This document shows, piece by piece, positions 9,286-18,203 of a DNA stretch of 64,000 bases. The position numbers were made by a program, and so were the translations under genes. Where the stretch lies: assembly GCA_905216175.1 (NCBI GenBank), contig CAJMSV010000001.1:15094-79093 (forward strand), given 5' to 3'. Positions within the stretch are counted from its first letter, which is position 1, and every line of letters starts with the position of its first letter. Under the pieces are notes generated by a model, which did no database searches, was not told where the DNA came from, and was given only the letters and a program-made list of their open reading frames with translations. Origin of the DNA: an uncultured bacterium. GTDB lineage: Bacteria > Actinomycetota > Coriobacteriia > Coriobacteriales > Coriobacteriaceae.

Positions 9286-9416
9286 TAGACTTCCTCTTGC
9301 CCGCAAGGAGCGGGCACGTTTTATCCAGAGTCGGGGTAGAGAGTTGGCTCCACGATCCCGACGCCAACCGGCCAAAAGGCACGGTGGCCCTGCCAACATC
9401 GATGAAAGGAGTCCGT

Positions 9417-9857
9417 ATGGACAATTTCTCTGTGCGCAGCGAGCGCAACTTCCACAACCTGGCAGCCAAGCCAAAACGAATGCATCTTCTGGACAAGCAG
9501 AACGGCTACGCCTCGGCCATGGTCAAGAGCAGCCTCTCCCACCAGATGCGCTTTACCGTGCAGGCGCGCGAGAAAGAGCTCTACACCGCCGGCGACCCGC
9601 ACGTACTGCAGATCAAGCTGCTTGGAGACGACTCGCGCGAGCTGTCTAGCTGGAAGCTGTTTGCCGACGGCACGTGCGTCGCAAGCGGTTCGGGTGACTT
9701 TGCCCGCGAGTGCTTCTGCGAGGGAGCTGAGGTGTTTCTGGACCTGTGTCGCGACGCCGTCGAGACTGCCGAGCTGTGCCAGTGGAGCGAGAGGGAGTAC
9801 GAGCTGTTGGGTGCCGCGTGCGGGATTGCGGGGGGTGTAGGAACAGAAGCCTCATGA
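9417..9857 (+). CDS. Hypothetical protein, 146 residues
   Basis: ATG 9417 has AAAGGA six nt upstream. The frame is open from 9204 but that extension looks non-coding. The product is soluble, with a basic N-terminus (AAKPKRMHLLDKQ), a central stretch with LQIKLLGDDSRELSSW and an acidic Cys-containing C-terminal half (ECFCEGAEVFLDLC). No signal peptide, membrane helix or known motif was recognised. Coding bias fits its neighbours. It stands alone between repeat-rich gaps. Confidence 0.55.
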   Translation: MDNFSVRSERNFHNLAAKPKRMHLLDKQNGYASAMVKSSLSHQMRFTVQAREKELYTAGDPHVLQIKLLGDDSRELSSWKLFADGTCVASGSGDFARECFCEGAEVFLDLCRDAVETAELCQWSEREYELLGAACGIAGGVGTEAS

Positions 9858-10164
9858 CGGTGGCCTCAGCTGGAATGACGTATCGCTCGATAAATGATCT
9901 CAACAACGTAGCCGATGCGCCGCATTTCACCTCAAAGGCATTGAGCGATCAGGAGGCGTCCAGCATTTCTTTGATATCCCCAATTGATTGTTCCGAGAAA
10001 GTCTCTTCATGTCCTTATAATCGCCCTTACGAGAAACGTGGACGAGACAGGCGTCCATATGCCGTCTCTAAACTAACGAGCCGTTCGCGGAAAGAACATC
10101 TGGCTAGCATGGGCCAAAGATATACTGGTATCGCTGCAACAATTATGGAAGATCGGCACCACCA
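9858..10164. other. 307-nt intergenic region before the surface-protein gene
   Basis: No gene was recognised. A TATAAT lies at about 10015 without a good -35, and a TATACT at about 10120, 40 nt before the next start. Either could serve as -10 of the surface-protein gene. GC content is lower than in the flanking genes. Confidence 0.4.
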
Positions 10165-11979
10165 ATGACCTCCTTGAAATTCTCCAGGCGCTTCGCGCTT
10201 AGCCTGCTCGCCTCGCTGTCCGCCACCGTAGCGCTTGCTTTGCCCTCAACCGCCCTAGCCGCGTCGGACCCGAACCCGCCCAGCATCTCCAACGTGACGA
10301 TATCCGCGACGACAGTCACGGCCGGCTCCACGCTGCATGTCGGCTATAGCGTCGATGACCCTGACGGGGTACGGTCCGTCACGCCCATAGTCGAAGTCCT
10401 TGTCGAAAACGATACCGGAGACCATGGAATCAGTTCCCGTCTCGCCTTCTCGTCGACCGGCAACACGACCGCGGGCTTCGATATCTCCACCTCCCCGAGC
10501 GACCGGCCCTGCAGGTACCGGATCATCGGCCTCGGCGTGACCGATAGTCTTGGATGGGTTACCGATGTCTACGACACGACGTATGCCGAGGAGAAGGGGC
10601 TCGACTGTCCGACCTTCACCACCGACCCCCTCGAGAATGAGGTGACCGAGGGACCCGAGGACCAAAACCCGCCGACCGTGTCCTCCGTGTCGCTCTCGCG
10701 CAGGGAGGACGCAACCGGTGACGACCTCCACATCTCTTGGACCGTCTCCGATGCCGACGGCGTTCGCTCCGTTTCCCCCATACTGCGGCAGGGCTGGGAG
10801 AATTCGGACGACGGCTGCTCTGTTTCGTCAGCCTATTATCACGGAGGCTCGTCTATCGACGGGTTTGACCTCACATTCGACAGCAATAGGATCGGAAGGC
10901 ACAGGCTGATCGGCCTTTCGGTCACCGATGGCCTAGGGTTCGAGACCGATGTGTACGAGAGTTCCTTCGCCTGGGCCAACGGCATTTCGGGCGCGACTTT
11001 CTCGGTTGGCGACCCGAGCGCGCTGTGCTACGAGGTGACCGGCAGCGCGATCGACCGGAACCCGCCCACGGTCTCGAACGTTTCCATCTCCGCGAAGAGG
11101 GTCCCCGTCGGCGGGATCCTCCGTATCTATTGCAATGTAGGCGACGCGGACGGCGTAAAGTCTGTCTCCCCGATCCTCGGCGACCCCGGCTATGTCGAGG
11201 ACCCGAACTCTTTAAAGACCCGCAAAACGTTGAGCTGCAGCTACGATGCGGCAAGGGGCTATATCGAAATCGAGTTCCCCACGTCGCTCTCGATGGGCTC
11301 GTTTGAAATCCAAGCCCTCGCGGTCCTCGACAAGACGGGCCACGAGACCTTCGTCTACAGCTCCGCCTACGCCGAGCGTAACGGCAAGACCGGCGTTCAG
11401 ACCTTTGATGTCGACGACGCGGGGGACGTCACCTTCGACGTGACCGCTCCGCTGTATGCCGCCACCAAGGGCGACGGGCAGGCGTATGCAAAGGACGGCG
11501 AGGCCGGTCTGACCTTCCGCTTCAGCGGTCCTCTCGATGAGTTCACGCGTCTCCTCGTGGACGGAACAGAGGTCTCCGCCGAGAACTACACCGCAACCAG
11601 CGGCAGCACGATTATCGAGCTCAGGCCGTCCTACCAGGACCCGCTCGCCGGCGGCGGACACACCGTCACGGCCGTCTGGAAGGACGGGACGGCGACCGAT
11701 GCGTCCTTCACCGTGGAGGGGAAGGCCCAAGGGGAGCAGGCGGGCGGAAAGACCGACGTAGATTCACCCGGCGACAACAAAAGTGATCCTGCCACTCCTG
11801 AAAAGGACGCCGACGAGGCGGCTACAAAAAAGTCGGGACGCACGACAGCCGATGAACCAAAGCTCGCTGCAACCGGCGACTCCACTTGGATGGCCAGCAT
11901 CGCATTGGCCATGGCGGCCACGGCCTGCTTCACGGCAGCGAGAAGGCTTGAGCCCAAGCAGCATAAGCACGAACAGTAG
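10165..11979 (+). CDS. Sortase-anchored surface protein with three internal repeats and an X2-like domain
   Basis: 604 residues. A signal peptide (SRRFALSLLASLSATVALA) is probably cut near residue 33. Three homologous repeats of about 120 residues follow, starting near 35, 165 and 302, each opening with NPPxxSxVxxS and carrying DxDGVRSVSPI and a conserved LGVTDxxGxxTDVY-type block. An Ig-like domain near 440-530 (FTRLLVDGTEVSAENYT, then GSTIIEL) resembles the X2/SLAP modules of clostridial surface proteins. A Lys/Asp/Thr-rich linker leads to LAATG (567-571), a hydrophobic helix and a basic tail. LAxTG is the motif of class E sortases. A role in adhesion or binding is inference. No sortase is in the window. 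Confidence 0.8.
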   Translation: MTSLKFSRRFALSLLASLSATVALALPSTALAASDPNPPSISNVTISATTVTAGSTLHVGYSVDDPDGVRSVTPIVEVLVENDTGDHGISSRLAFSSTGNTTAGFDISTSPSDRPCRYRIIGLGVTDSLGWVTDVYDTTYAEEKGLDCPTFTTDPLENEVTEGPEDQNPPTVSSVSLSRREDATGDDLHISWTVSDADGVRSVSPILRQGWENSDDGCSVSSAYYHGGSSIDGFDLTFDSNRIGRHRLIGLSVTDGLGFETDVYESSFAWANGISGATFSVGDPSALCYEVTGSAIDRNPPTVSNVSISAKRVPVGGILRIYCNVGDADGVKSVSPILGDPGYVEDPNSLKTRKTLSCSYDAARGYIEIEFPTSLSMGSFEIQALAVLDKTGHETFVYSSAYAERNGKTGVQTFDVDDAGDVTFDVTAPLYAATKGDGQAYAKDGEAGLTFRFSGPLDEFTRLLVDGTEVSAENYTATSGSTIIELRPSYQDPLAGGGHTVTAVWKDGTATDASFTVEGKAQGEQAGGKTDVDSPGDNKSDPATPEKDADEAATKKSGRTTADEPKLAATGDSTWMASIALAMAATACFTAARRLEPKQHKHEQ

Positions 11980-12161
11980 CTCAAAGCGAACTCAACTGGG
12001 AAGGGCAGATGGATAGCCGTCCTTCTCTTATAATCAACCCAATCCGCTGAAATGCAATCAGTTAACGAGTTTCGCCAGACGCTCGGCCTCTACCCCGCTC
12101 TAGCAAGCCACCAGGCGATGAGATAATGCCCACGACTATCAACGTAAGCAAGGAGCGCGCT

Positions 12162-13397
12162 ATGGCAGACAACGAGACCAAACCCTCGGCGAACGACGGC
12201 CGAGAGGAGCTCGTGGCAAAACAGCTCGCATCGACCAAAATCCACCTCGCGCTCACTCAGAAGCGGGTGGACGTCTCCGGCGCCATCAAGCTACCGCTCG
12301 AGCGAATTCCCCAACTCGGCGTGGCGTTCGCCTCGCTCCCCTCGATGTTTCGCACCGTCACCAACACGGTGAGCGTGCCCACGCTGCTCCAGGCGACTGA
12401 CAAATATGGTAACCCGCTCGATCCGTCGAAACTCAACACGTTCAAGGACGGCAGCGGTCTCACAGGGGGCTACCGCGACGCCGCCAAGGGCCTTGGGCAG
12501 GCGCGCTTCCACGTAGTCGAGGGCGACATCGCCACGAGCGTCACGCAGGTGCCTTACGATCCAACATCGCTATTCATGGCAGCCGCAATCGCGCAGATAA
12601 ACCAAAAGCTCGACTCCATCCAGGAGTCCGTCGACGAAATGTTCGAGTACATGCGTCAGCGCGACAAGGCCAACATGCGTGGCAACCTCAAGACGCTCGC
12701 AGACATCCTCAACGGTTACGGCCTCAACTACGGCAACGCCACCTACATGGCAAACGCCCATATGAAGGTGCTCGACATCAAGCAGTCGTCCGCGCAGGAC
12801 ATGGAACTCTTCCGCTCGCAGGCACAGGCGGATCTGAAAAAGAAAGGGTTCATCGAGGTGCGAGACGGCTTGGGCAGACGCCTCGACAAGGTGCTCGACT
12901 ACCTCAAAGACTGCCAGCTCGCCACCTACATCCACGCGTTCTCGCTGTTCCTCGAACCCATGCTCGCCCAGAACTTCGAGCCCGCAAAGCTCGCGGACGC
13001 CACTGCGAAGATCGAGGCTGATTCGATCGCGTACCGCGAGCTCTACACCGACTGCTACAACGCACTCGAAGCGGGGGCTGTCGACACCGTCGATGCGGCA
13101 CTGCTGGGCGGTATCGCGTCCGCGGGCAAATTGCTCGGTCACGCCATCGCAAAGACCCCCGTGGGCGACCATACACTCATCGACGAGGCGCTCGAAGGCG
13201 CAGGAGAGAGCATCGGAAAGTTCAACGACAAGCAATCCGAGAAACTCCTCGAAAAGCTCCATCAGGCAAAGACGCCCGACGTCACGCCGTTCAAGCAGAG
13301 CGTAAAGGAGATCGACACCCTCAACAACCGCCCCGCGCAGATCGCCGTGGACGCCGAGAACGTCTACATCTTGCCTGCCAAGCAGCAGGAAGAGTAA
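12162..13397 (+). CDS. Uncharacterised helical protein, 411 residues
   Basis: ATG 12162 has AAGGAG six nt upstream. The frame is open from 12126. The protein is mostly helical by composition. A conserved-looking N-terminal part (IPQLGVAFASLPSMF) is followed by a likely coiled coil (QINQKLDSIQESVDEMFEYM, about 150-170) and a Gly/Ala segment (ALLGGIASAGKLLGHAIA) that could lie in or near a membrane. There is no signal peptide. No family was recognised. It is monocistronic and its role is unknown. Confidence 0.65.
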   Translation: MADNETKPSANDGREELVAKQLASTKIHLALTQKRVDVSGAIKLPLERIPQLGVAFASLPSMFRTVTNTVSVPTLLQATDKYGNPLDPSKLNTFKDGSGLTGGYRDAAKGLGQARFHVVEGDIATSVTQVPYDPTSLFMAAAIAQINQKLDSIQESVDEMFEYMRQRDKANMRGNLKTLADILNGYGLNYGNATYMANAHMKVLDIKQSSAQDMELFRSQAQADLKKKGFIEVRDGLGRRLDKVLDYLKDCQLATYIHAFSLFLEPMLAQNFEPAKLADATAKIEADSIAYRELYTDCYNALEAGAVDTVDAALLGGIASAGKLLGHAIAKTPVGDHTLIDEALEGAGESIGKFNDKQSEKLLEKLHQAKTPDVTPFKQSVKEIDTLNNRPAQIAVDAENVYILPAKQQEE

Positions 13398-13438
13398 CGA
13401 TACGCGACAGGCACGCGCCATGCAGACAGCTAACGCCC

Positions 13439-14171
13439 CTACCTTCCCGCCGCCTTCAGCTTCAGCAGCAGGTCGCCCAGCTCGGGGCACTTGCTAGAGA
13501 GGCGTGTCTGGGCCCGCTCGCCCATCCCCCAACGTTGGCGGACTTCCTGGGCGCGCGGACTCACGCGGTAGTCCCCGTCCATCGCCTGCTTGAGCAACTT
13601 GGCGGTTACGCGCGCATCGGCCAGCGCTGTGGGCGTGGCCCGTCGACTCGTCGAACTCGATGCCAATCCACGCCGCCGCGTCGCCCAGCGAGACGCGCCC
13701 GTGGCTGCCCACGTCCATGATCGAGGTGTAAAACGCCTGCAGGTCGGCCCAGTCCGTAGGAAATGCGGAAAGGTCGATATGCTTTGCCTGGCACTCGGTC
13801 AAAAGCTGTCGATGGTCCGCCCCGCTCCAACAGACCACCTGGGCGGAGTAGCGACCAATCCAATCGCTGAGCCTTTTGATCACCACATAGAGCGGATCGG
13901 CCATCGCGGTGTCCACAGCCGATATCCCTGTGAGCTCGCGGACGGGATACGCAACGCCTTCGGTAAATTCCGTCTGCACAAACTGCGAGAACTCGCCCAT
14001 AGCGTTGCCGTGGTAATCGAGCTTGACGGCGCCGACCTCGATAATCTCATTGCGCAGCCCACGGCGCTGGCGCTGTTTTGGCACCGGCGCAAACTCAAAG
14101 TCCAGCACAATCTGGCGCGCAAAGTTCGTCGTATCGATAGCCGAGATACACGGCGTCTTTTCAGCTGACAC
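13439..14171 (-). pseudogene. DEDD-type 3'-5' exonuclease, frameshifted near 13645
   Basis: The first part encodes VLDFEFAP (Exo I Asp/Glu), NEIIEVGAVKL, VCWSGADHRQLL (Exo II) and a plausible Exo III region up to FDESTGH. The frame then breaks and continues in another frame as ALADARVTAKLLKQAMDG, the normal Exo III continuation. One extra C in the run GCCC near 13645 (read GCC) would restore STGHATALADAR. With that correction the protein is about 243 residues, the size of KapD/ERI-1-like exonucleases. It is a recent pseudogene or an indel error. The frame ends at 13439. Confidence 0.75.
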
Positions 14172-14283
14172 GGTTAGGGCCTTTCTCCGTTGCTTGCCGC
14201 TTGTTACATAAGCGGCTACATTGCCGTAAGGATAGGTGGCCGCGCGGACATGAAAGCTGGGCGCAATACCATGCGCTAATCAC

Positions 14284-14383
14284 ACGCCATGCAGACGGCC
14301 CCAAGAGAGTCGCCCGCTCTATTCAAATGGATGAAAAGATTTAGGCCCGGTGACTTGAATCAGCGGTCATCCCGGGCCCATCA
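14284..14383. repeat. Copy A of a segmental duplication with an internal hairpin
   Basis: This segment is nearly identical to 15643-15745 (shared GCCATGCAGA, CCCAAGAGAGTCGCCCGCTC, TATTCAAATGGATGAAAA). Weaker similarity extends leftward, where both copies follow the start of a minus-strand gene. It contains GGCCCGGTGAC...GTCATCCCGGGCC, a hairpin followed on the minus strand by a T-rich run, which is terminator-like for a minus-strand RNA. Confidence 0.7.
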
Positions 14384-14632
14384 ATATGCAGTGTACCTAC
14401 AGAGGGCTGGTTAATCAAACGGGCTTTCGGTGACGAAGACCTGCGCGTCTAGCCCCAAACGCCCAGCGCCGTCTACTGCCGCCCTTACGAAAGGCTGCTA
14501 TTCGAGGGAATCACGTTGCTGTTATTATCGAACATATATTCGTATTTATGACCGCGCTTTGATAGAATGGCAGTTGTTGACGGCAGTTCCATGTGCCGGG
14601 CAGCGCCCTCCATGCGACGGGAGGTGATGCCC

Positions 14633-14758
14633 ATGACCGATCTGATTGATTTCGTGAAGCTCCTGACCGCTTTGGTCTCGCTCCTCACGGCGCTTATCGG
14701 ACTTTCCGAGGCGCTTAAGCAGCGTACGAAGCAAAAGAAGAGGGGTCGACGCCGTTAA
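14633..14758 (+). CDS. Small membrane peptide with basic tail, toxin-like
   Basis: 41 residues. ATG 14633 lies 8 nt after GGGAGG, and an in-frame ATG two codons earlier is the alternative. One hydrophobic helix (FVKLLTALVSLLTALIGL) is followed by a strongly basic tail (KQRTKQKKRGRRR). This layout matches the small hydrophobic toxins of type I toxin-antitoxin systems and proteins annotated as putative holin-like toxins. A hairpin with a T-rich run on the opposite strand lies about 250 nt upstream, where an antisense RNA could end. A degenerate second copy lies near 15750. Toxicity is inference. Confidence 0.55.
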   Translation: MTDLIDFVKLLTALVSLLTALIGLSEALKQRTKQKKRGRRR

Positions 14759-14908
14759 GGCATTGACCCCTTAATCGAAGTAACGGCGCTGCCCAGCTAT
14801 CCACAACTTGGGCTGCCGTCGACCTTATTCTACCCACGGACATTGAGTTTAACAAATGGTTTTTTCGGTAGCGAAGCCTCGGTCCCTCAGCCGCTCAGCA
14901 CCTGCTTC

Positions 14909-15550
14909 CTACTCCAGCCACCATTCCATATCCACGGAGCACTCGACCTCGATAGGCTCTGGCTCCAGCACCGTCTCCTCGGAGCCTCCGGACGCCCCAT
15001 CGGGAGCACACGCGGCAACACAGTATGTTCGACCATAGCCCGCCGCCCGACTGTTATACGAGATATGCTTGACGCCGCCCAGCATAGACCCCGCCGCAAC
15101 GGCAAGTGCCTGCGCGTTGCCGCGAGCACGTTCAACCGCACGGGCAATCAGGGCGTCTTCCGCCGCGCGCTGATCCGCCAACTCAAATCGAATGCTCATG
15201 TCGGGATGTGACTCGCAGGTATTGAGTGCGGTCCACACAGCAGCAAAGTCAGTCGAATCGACAGGCGCGGCAACCGTACCGTACGCATAGTAGTTGTAGC
15301 CCACAATCGTCGCCTTCTTGCGCGTCATCTGCGCATAACAAGTGTACCGACAGCATGTTAATTCGCTATCCAAACCAAAGGGCGCCAGCGCGGCGGCTAC
15401 GCGGGCGCGATCGGTGTTGTAATCCTCCAGGCACGATTCCTTGGTGGTGCGGCGACCACCAAAGCCAATGCTAAAGATCACGCGGTCGGGCATAACCTCG
15501 TCCTCTATCTCGGCGCCAACGCTCACATAACCGGTCTTATCCGTTGCCAT
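14909..15550 (-). CDS. SIMPL domain (DUF541) protein
   Basis: 213 residues. The family begins with a beta-rich block (TGYVSVGAEIEDEVMPDRV) and ends with an OMP_b-like helical hairpin; AVERARGNAQALA is the family's conserved helix. SIMPL proteins in bacteria are poorly understood, and many are secreted, but this one has no signal peptide and is probably cytosolic. The start at 15550 has AAAGGA upstream. Flanked by the two copies of the segmental duplication. Confidence 0.7.
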   Translation of the reverse strand: MATDKTGYVSVGAEIEDEVMPDRVIFSIGFGGRRTTKESCLEDYNTDRARVAAALAPFGLDSELTCCRYTCYAQMTRKKATIVGYNYYAYGTVAAPVDSTDFAAVWTALNTCESHPDMSIRFELADQRAAEDALIARAVERARGNAQALAVAAGSMLGGVKHISYNSRAAGYGRTYCVAACAPDGASGGSEETVLEPEPIEVECSVDMEWWLE

Positions 15551-15642
15551 GACATCCGTCCTTTCCACGAATGGCTACGTTGCGGTAAGCGTAGCCACCC
15601 GTGCGGACACAAAAATGGGATGCTGTGCCACGCGCGCCAGGC

Positions 15643-15745
15643 ACGCGCCATGCAGATGGCCCCAAGAGAGTCGCCCGCTCTATTCAAATGGATGAAAAAG
15701 ATTGAGGCCCGGTGACTTGAATCAGAGGTCATCCCGGGCCCATCA
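15643..15745. repeat. Copy B of the segmental duplication
   Basis: Matches 14284-14383 and carries the same hairpin, followed on the minus strand by five T. Downstream the match resumes with 14640-14880 (AACTTGGGCTGCCGTC and neighbouring blocks). About 250 nt present in copy A, including the peptide gene's upstream region and start, is missing here. Confidence 0.7.
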
Positions 15746-15860
15746 GAGCTCGTAGAGCTCTTGGTTGCTTTGGTCTCGCTCTTCACGGCGCTTATCGAAC
15801 TTTCCGAGGCACTCAAGCAGCATTCGAAGCATAACAAGTCGCTGCCATTAAGGCACCGAC
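15746..15860 (+). pseudogene. Degenerate second copy of the toxin-like peptide gene
   Basis: One frame reads ELLVALVSLFTALIELSEALKQ, matching the helix of the 14633 peptide, but the start codon and ribosome site have been lost with the 250-nt deletion and the tail has diverged (HSKHNKSLPLRH). Confidence 0.55.
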
Positions 15861-15959
15861 CTCTTGACCAAGCAACGGCGTTTCCCAGCTCTCCAGAACT
15901 TGGGCTGCCGTCAACTTTATTCTATCCGCGAGCATCTGGTTTACCAAATGGATTTTCGG

Positions 15960-16380
15960 TAAAGGAAGCACGGCACGCCCGCAAAACCACTGCGCCCCAA
16001 GTGCCGCCATGGGGATCACCGCCACGCCGTCGTCGCGTGTGTAGGCAATGCTCCCCTTTCCAACCACGACCGCCAAAACGCCGGCGCGGCATTCTGGGCG
16101 GCAGGATTGGAGAGCACTTTCCTCTCCAGCGCCTTGAGATTTCTCGCTCCATCGTCTGCTTTCGCATCACTCAGCTTGACCTCGATGGCTCCCATCCGCA
16201 CAGGTCCTCGGTCAGCTTGAGCCTGTTGAAGAGATCCAGGTGCGCAGCGATGGTCCTCTCGTCGGGGCCCGTCTCACCGTACGAGGCGTCCTTTATGAGC
16301 GTCTTGTACGTGACAGCCTGGCTCTCGTTCATGGCAAGAGCTCGCAAAAGGCCGTGTGCAAGCTCGGGCGATCATGCGAT
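15960..16380 (-). pseudogene. Remnant of a DUF4143-type AAA ATPase gene
   Basis: Fragments in different frames match parts of the ATPase/DUF4143 family. The first (about 16210-16340) has RALAMNESQAVTYKTLIKD and HLDLFNRLKLTEDLCGW, the winged-helix region. The second (about 16050-16200) has RMGAIEVKLSDAKADDGA and NLKALERKV, the nuclease-like C-terminus. The third has VVVGKGSIAYTRDDGVAVIP, the usual C-terminal end. The ATPase domain and the middle are gone, so this is a deletion remnant. An intact ATPase of a related type (DUF234) lies just downstream. Confidence 0.75.
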
Positions 16381-16388
16381 ATACGAAA

Positions 16389-16463
16389 TTACGCCATTCT
16401 CAATGCTGTTTTTACGCCGTTCTCAATGTAGTTTTTACGCCATTTTCATTGTAGGTTTTACGC
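16389..16463. repeat. Tandem 23-nt repeat, three units plus a partial
   Basis: Units begin at 16389, 16412 and 16435, each starting TTACGCC followed by (A/G)TTYTCAWTG, with a partial TTACGC at 16458. The 23-nt period is about two helical turns. The array lies next to the DUF4143 ATPase remnant on its upstream side, so it may be the operator of the lost gene. Confidence 0.7.
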
Positions 16464-16515
16464 TTGGCATCCTTAGCGCGACCCATTCCGAGCAATCACA
16501 TCAGAGCGCGCTTGG

Positions 16516-17907
16516 TTATCTCCGCTCGCACATCTCGGCAAACGAAATCAGCTTGGTATCTCCCCTGCTCGCCGCAGCTTCCTGACATCCTTGCGTAAAG
16601 CCACGCTTCGAGAAGATCACGTAGCTTTTATGCTGACGCCTAAAGAGCTCGCTTCGGTACACGAGCTTTTCCAGAACATCCTCGCCTGCCGGTTCGTTAC
16701 GCCATTTGCACTCCGCAAAGAGCGCCGCGCCCTCTCCGTCGTCGACAATCAAATCGATCTCTTCCTGCGTACGCGTCCGATTGTCCGTTCCCCACCAACG
16801 GCCAACTGTTGCCGGCACCACACCAAGTTCGCCCGCGCGTGCGAGTTCGTACACGTATTGTCTGCATATAAGCTCAAAGACCGTACCCATGTAATCCGAT
16901 ACGTGCGGCTCAATGCGCCTATACGCCATCTCGGCCATATCGTTTTGAATCAGCCCAATGTTCTGCGGCACAAACTTGTACCAGAACCTAAACATCTGGT
17001 CGCTCAGCAGATACACGGCTCGCTTATTGCTCGTCTCGTTTAGGGGCAGCTCGCGCTCGACAATCCCAAGCGACGCCAGCTTATCCACATAGCTCTTTAC
17101 GTTGCTCGCAGGGATTCCCGTAGAGCTCGCAATCTCCGAGATCTTCGATCGCCCCTGAGCAATTGCTTGCACGATCGCATCATATTGCTCGGGATTGCGG
17201 CACTCTTGCAATAGCAGGTTACTCGGCTCCTCAAAGAGATAGCCCGTAGGAGTAAGAAAAAGACGTTTGATGTTGTCCTTGAGCGGTGCGACAGGATCGA
17301 CTTTCTCGATATATGCAGGAATGCCGCCCGTCATGCCATAGCAAACCGCAGCGTCTTCGCGACTCATGCCCTGCCACAGGCCGAGGGTCGTCGTAAAATC
17401 GAGCGGCATGATCTTAAACTGGGCCGTACGCCTACCGTATAGTGGGCTCTCGTAGCCCAGCACCCGCTCTTCCATGAACGAAAGCGACGACCCGCACAGG
17501 ATAAGCATGAGCTTGGTCTCTTTGTACAAGTGATCGATCTTGTCTTGCAGCAACGAGCTGATCTCGGGATTCGATTGGGCGAGATAGGGATACTCGTCAA
17601 TCACGACAATCAAACGCTCCGTGCGAGCCATGGTAGCCAATGCATCGAACGCCTCGTCAAGACTACGAAACGACACGCCTGCAGCACCAACCGAGCCTGC
17701 AAGTATCGCCTGGCTAAAGCCGTGCAGGTTTGCCTCCGCATTGGTACGACGAGCTTGAAAGTAAATAGCCTTCTTGCCTTGGATGAACTCTGTGATAAGG
17801 CGCGTTTTACCCACGCGACGGCGGCCGTAAATCACAGGCATCTCAAAGGAGCCCGTGCCATACAGTCGATTGAGCTCGGACATTTCCGCTGTTCTTCCGA
17901 TAAACAT
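16516..17907 (-). CDS. AAA ATPase with C-terminal DUF234 nuclease-like domain
   Basis: 463 residues. The archaeal-type ATPase domain has Walker A GRRRVGKTRL (about 29-38) and Walker B LIVVIDEYPYL. A winged helix follows (KISEIASSTGIPASNVKSYV). The DUF234 C-terminal half has EIDLIVDDGEG and FAECKWRNEP, the D...ExK pattern of PD-(D/E)xK nucleases. The family is abundant in archaea and gut bacteria and has been linked to mobile or defence-like functions without firm proof. A perfect-looking 22-bp inverted repeat spans the promoter upstream. Its neighbours are accessory genes and repeats. Confidence 0.8.
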   Translation of the reverse strand: MFIGRTAEMSELNRLYGTGSFEMPVIYGRRRVGKTRLITEFIQGKKAIYFQARRTNAEANLHGFSQAILAGSVGAAGVSFRSLDEAFDALATMARTERLIVVIDEYPYLAQSNPEISSLLQDKIDHLYKETKLMLILCGSSLSFMEERVLGYESPLYGRRTAQFKIMPLDFTTTLGLWQGMSREDAAVCYGMTGGIPAYIEKVDPVAPLKDNIKRLFLTPTGYLFEEPSNLLLQECRNPEQYDAIVQAIAQGRSKISEIASSTGIPASNVKSYVDKLASLGIVERELPLNETSNKRAVYLLSDQMFRFWYKFVPQNIGLIQNDMAEMAYRRIEPHVSDYMGTVFELICRQYVYELARAGELGVVPATVGRWWGTDNRTRTQEEIDLIVDDGEGAALFAECKWRNEPAGEDVLEKLVYRSELFRRQHKSYVIFSKRGFTQGCQEAAASRGDTKLISFAEMCERR

Positions 17908-17925
17908 AGGGCCATCCTTCCTTCA

Positions 17926-17975
17926 CGTTATAGCTAGCCATATTATACCTTCCTATAATATAGCTAGCTATAACG
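17926..17975 (-). promoter_or_regulatory. 22-bp inverted repeat at the promoter of the DUF234 ATPase gene
   Basis: Arms 17926-17947 and 17954-17975 match at 21 of 22 positions around a 6-nt centre (CCTTCC). Each arm contains TAGCTAGC, so the site is also two palindromes about 28 nt apart. TATAAT lies within it. It ends 18 nt before the start codon. This is likely an autoregulatory operator or a 5' UTR hairpin. Confidence 0.7.
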
Positions 17976-18030
17976 TAATTCGACAAGCGGCGCACGAAAA
18001 GAGGCGGTACACCCCCGCACGTGGACCGTT

Positions 18031-18203
18031 CCGGAAAATGTATCCCGTTCTGGAGCCAAAAACTGGGCCGTAGTTTCCGCCAAACATGTCATCCGGAAAG
18101 CGCTTCCCGCTCTGAGCCTGAATTCTGGGATGCACTTTCCGCTGAAGCTTCTACCGGAAAATGCATCCCATTCCGAGCGCTCATTCCGGGTCACAGTTTC
18201 CGC
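18031..18203. repeat. Array 1 of 62-nt hairpin units (three units)
   Basis: Units start at 18031, 18093 and 18154 with CCGGAAA. Each holds GGAAA...RTCCC, a 15-18 nt centre, then GGGAY...GTTTCC, which pair as a hairpin. The linker (GCTGAAGCTTCTA) is itself nearly palindromic. The same unit forms array 2 beyond the AbiEi-like gene. Confidence 0.75.
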
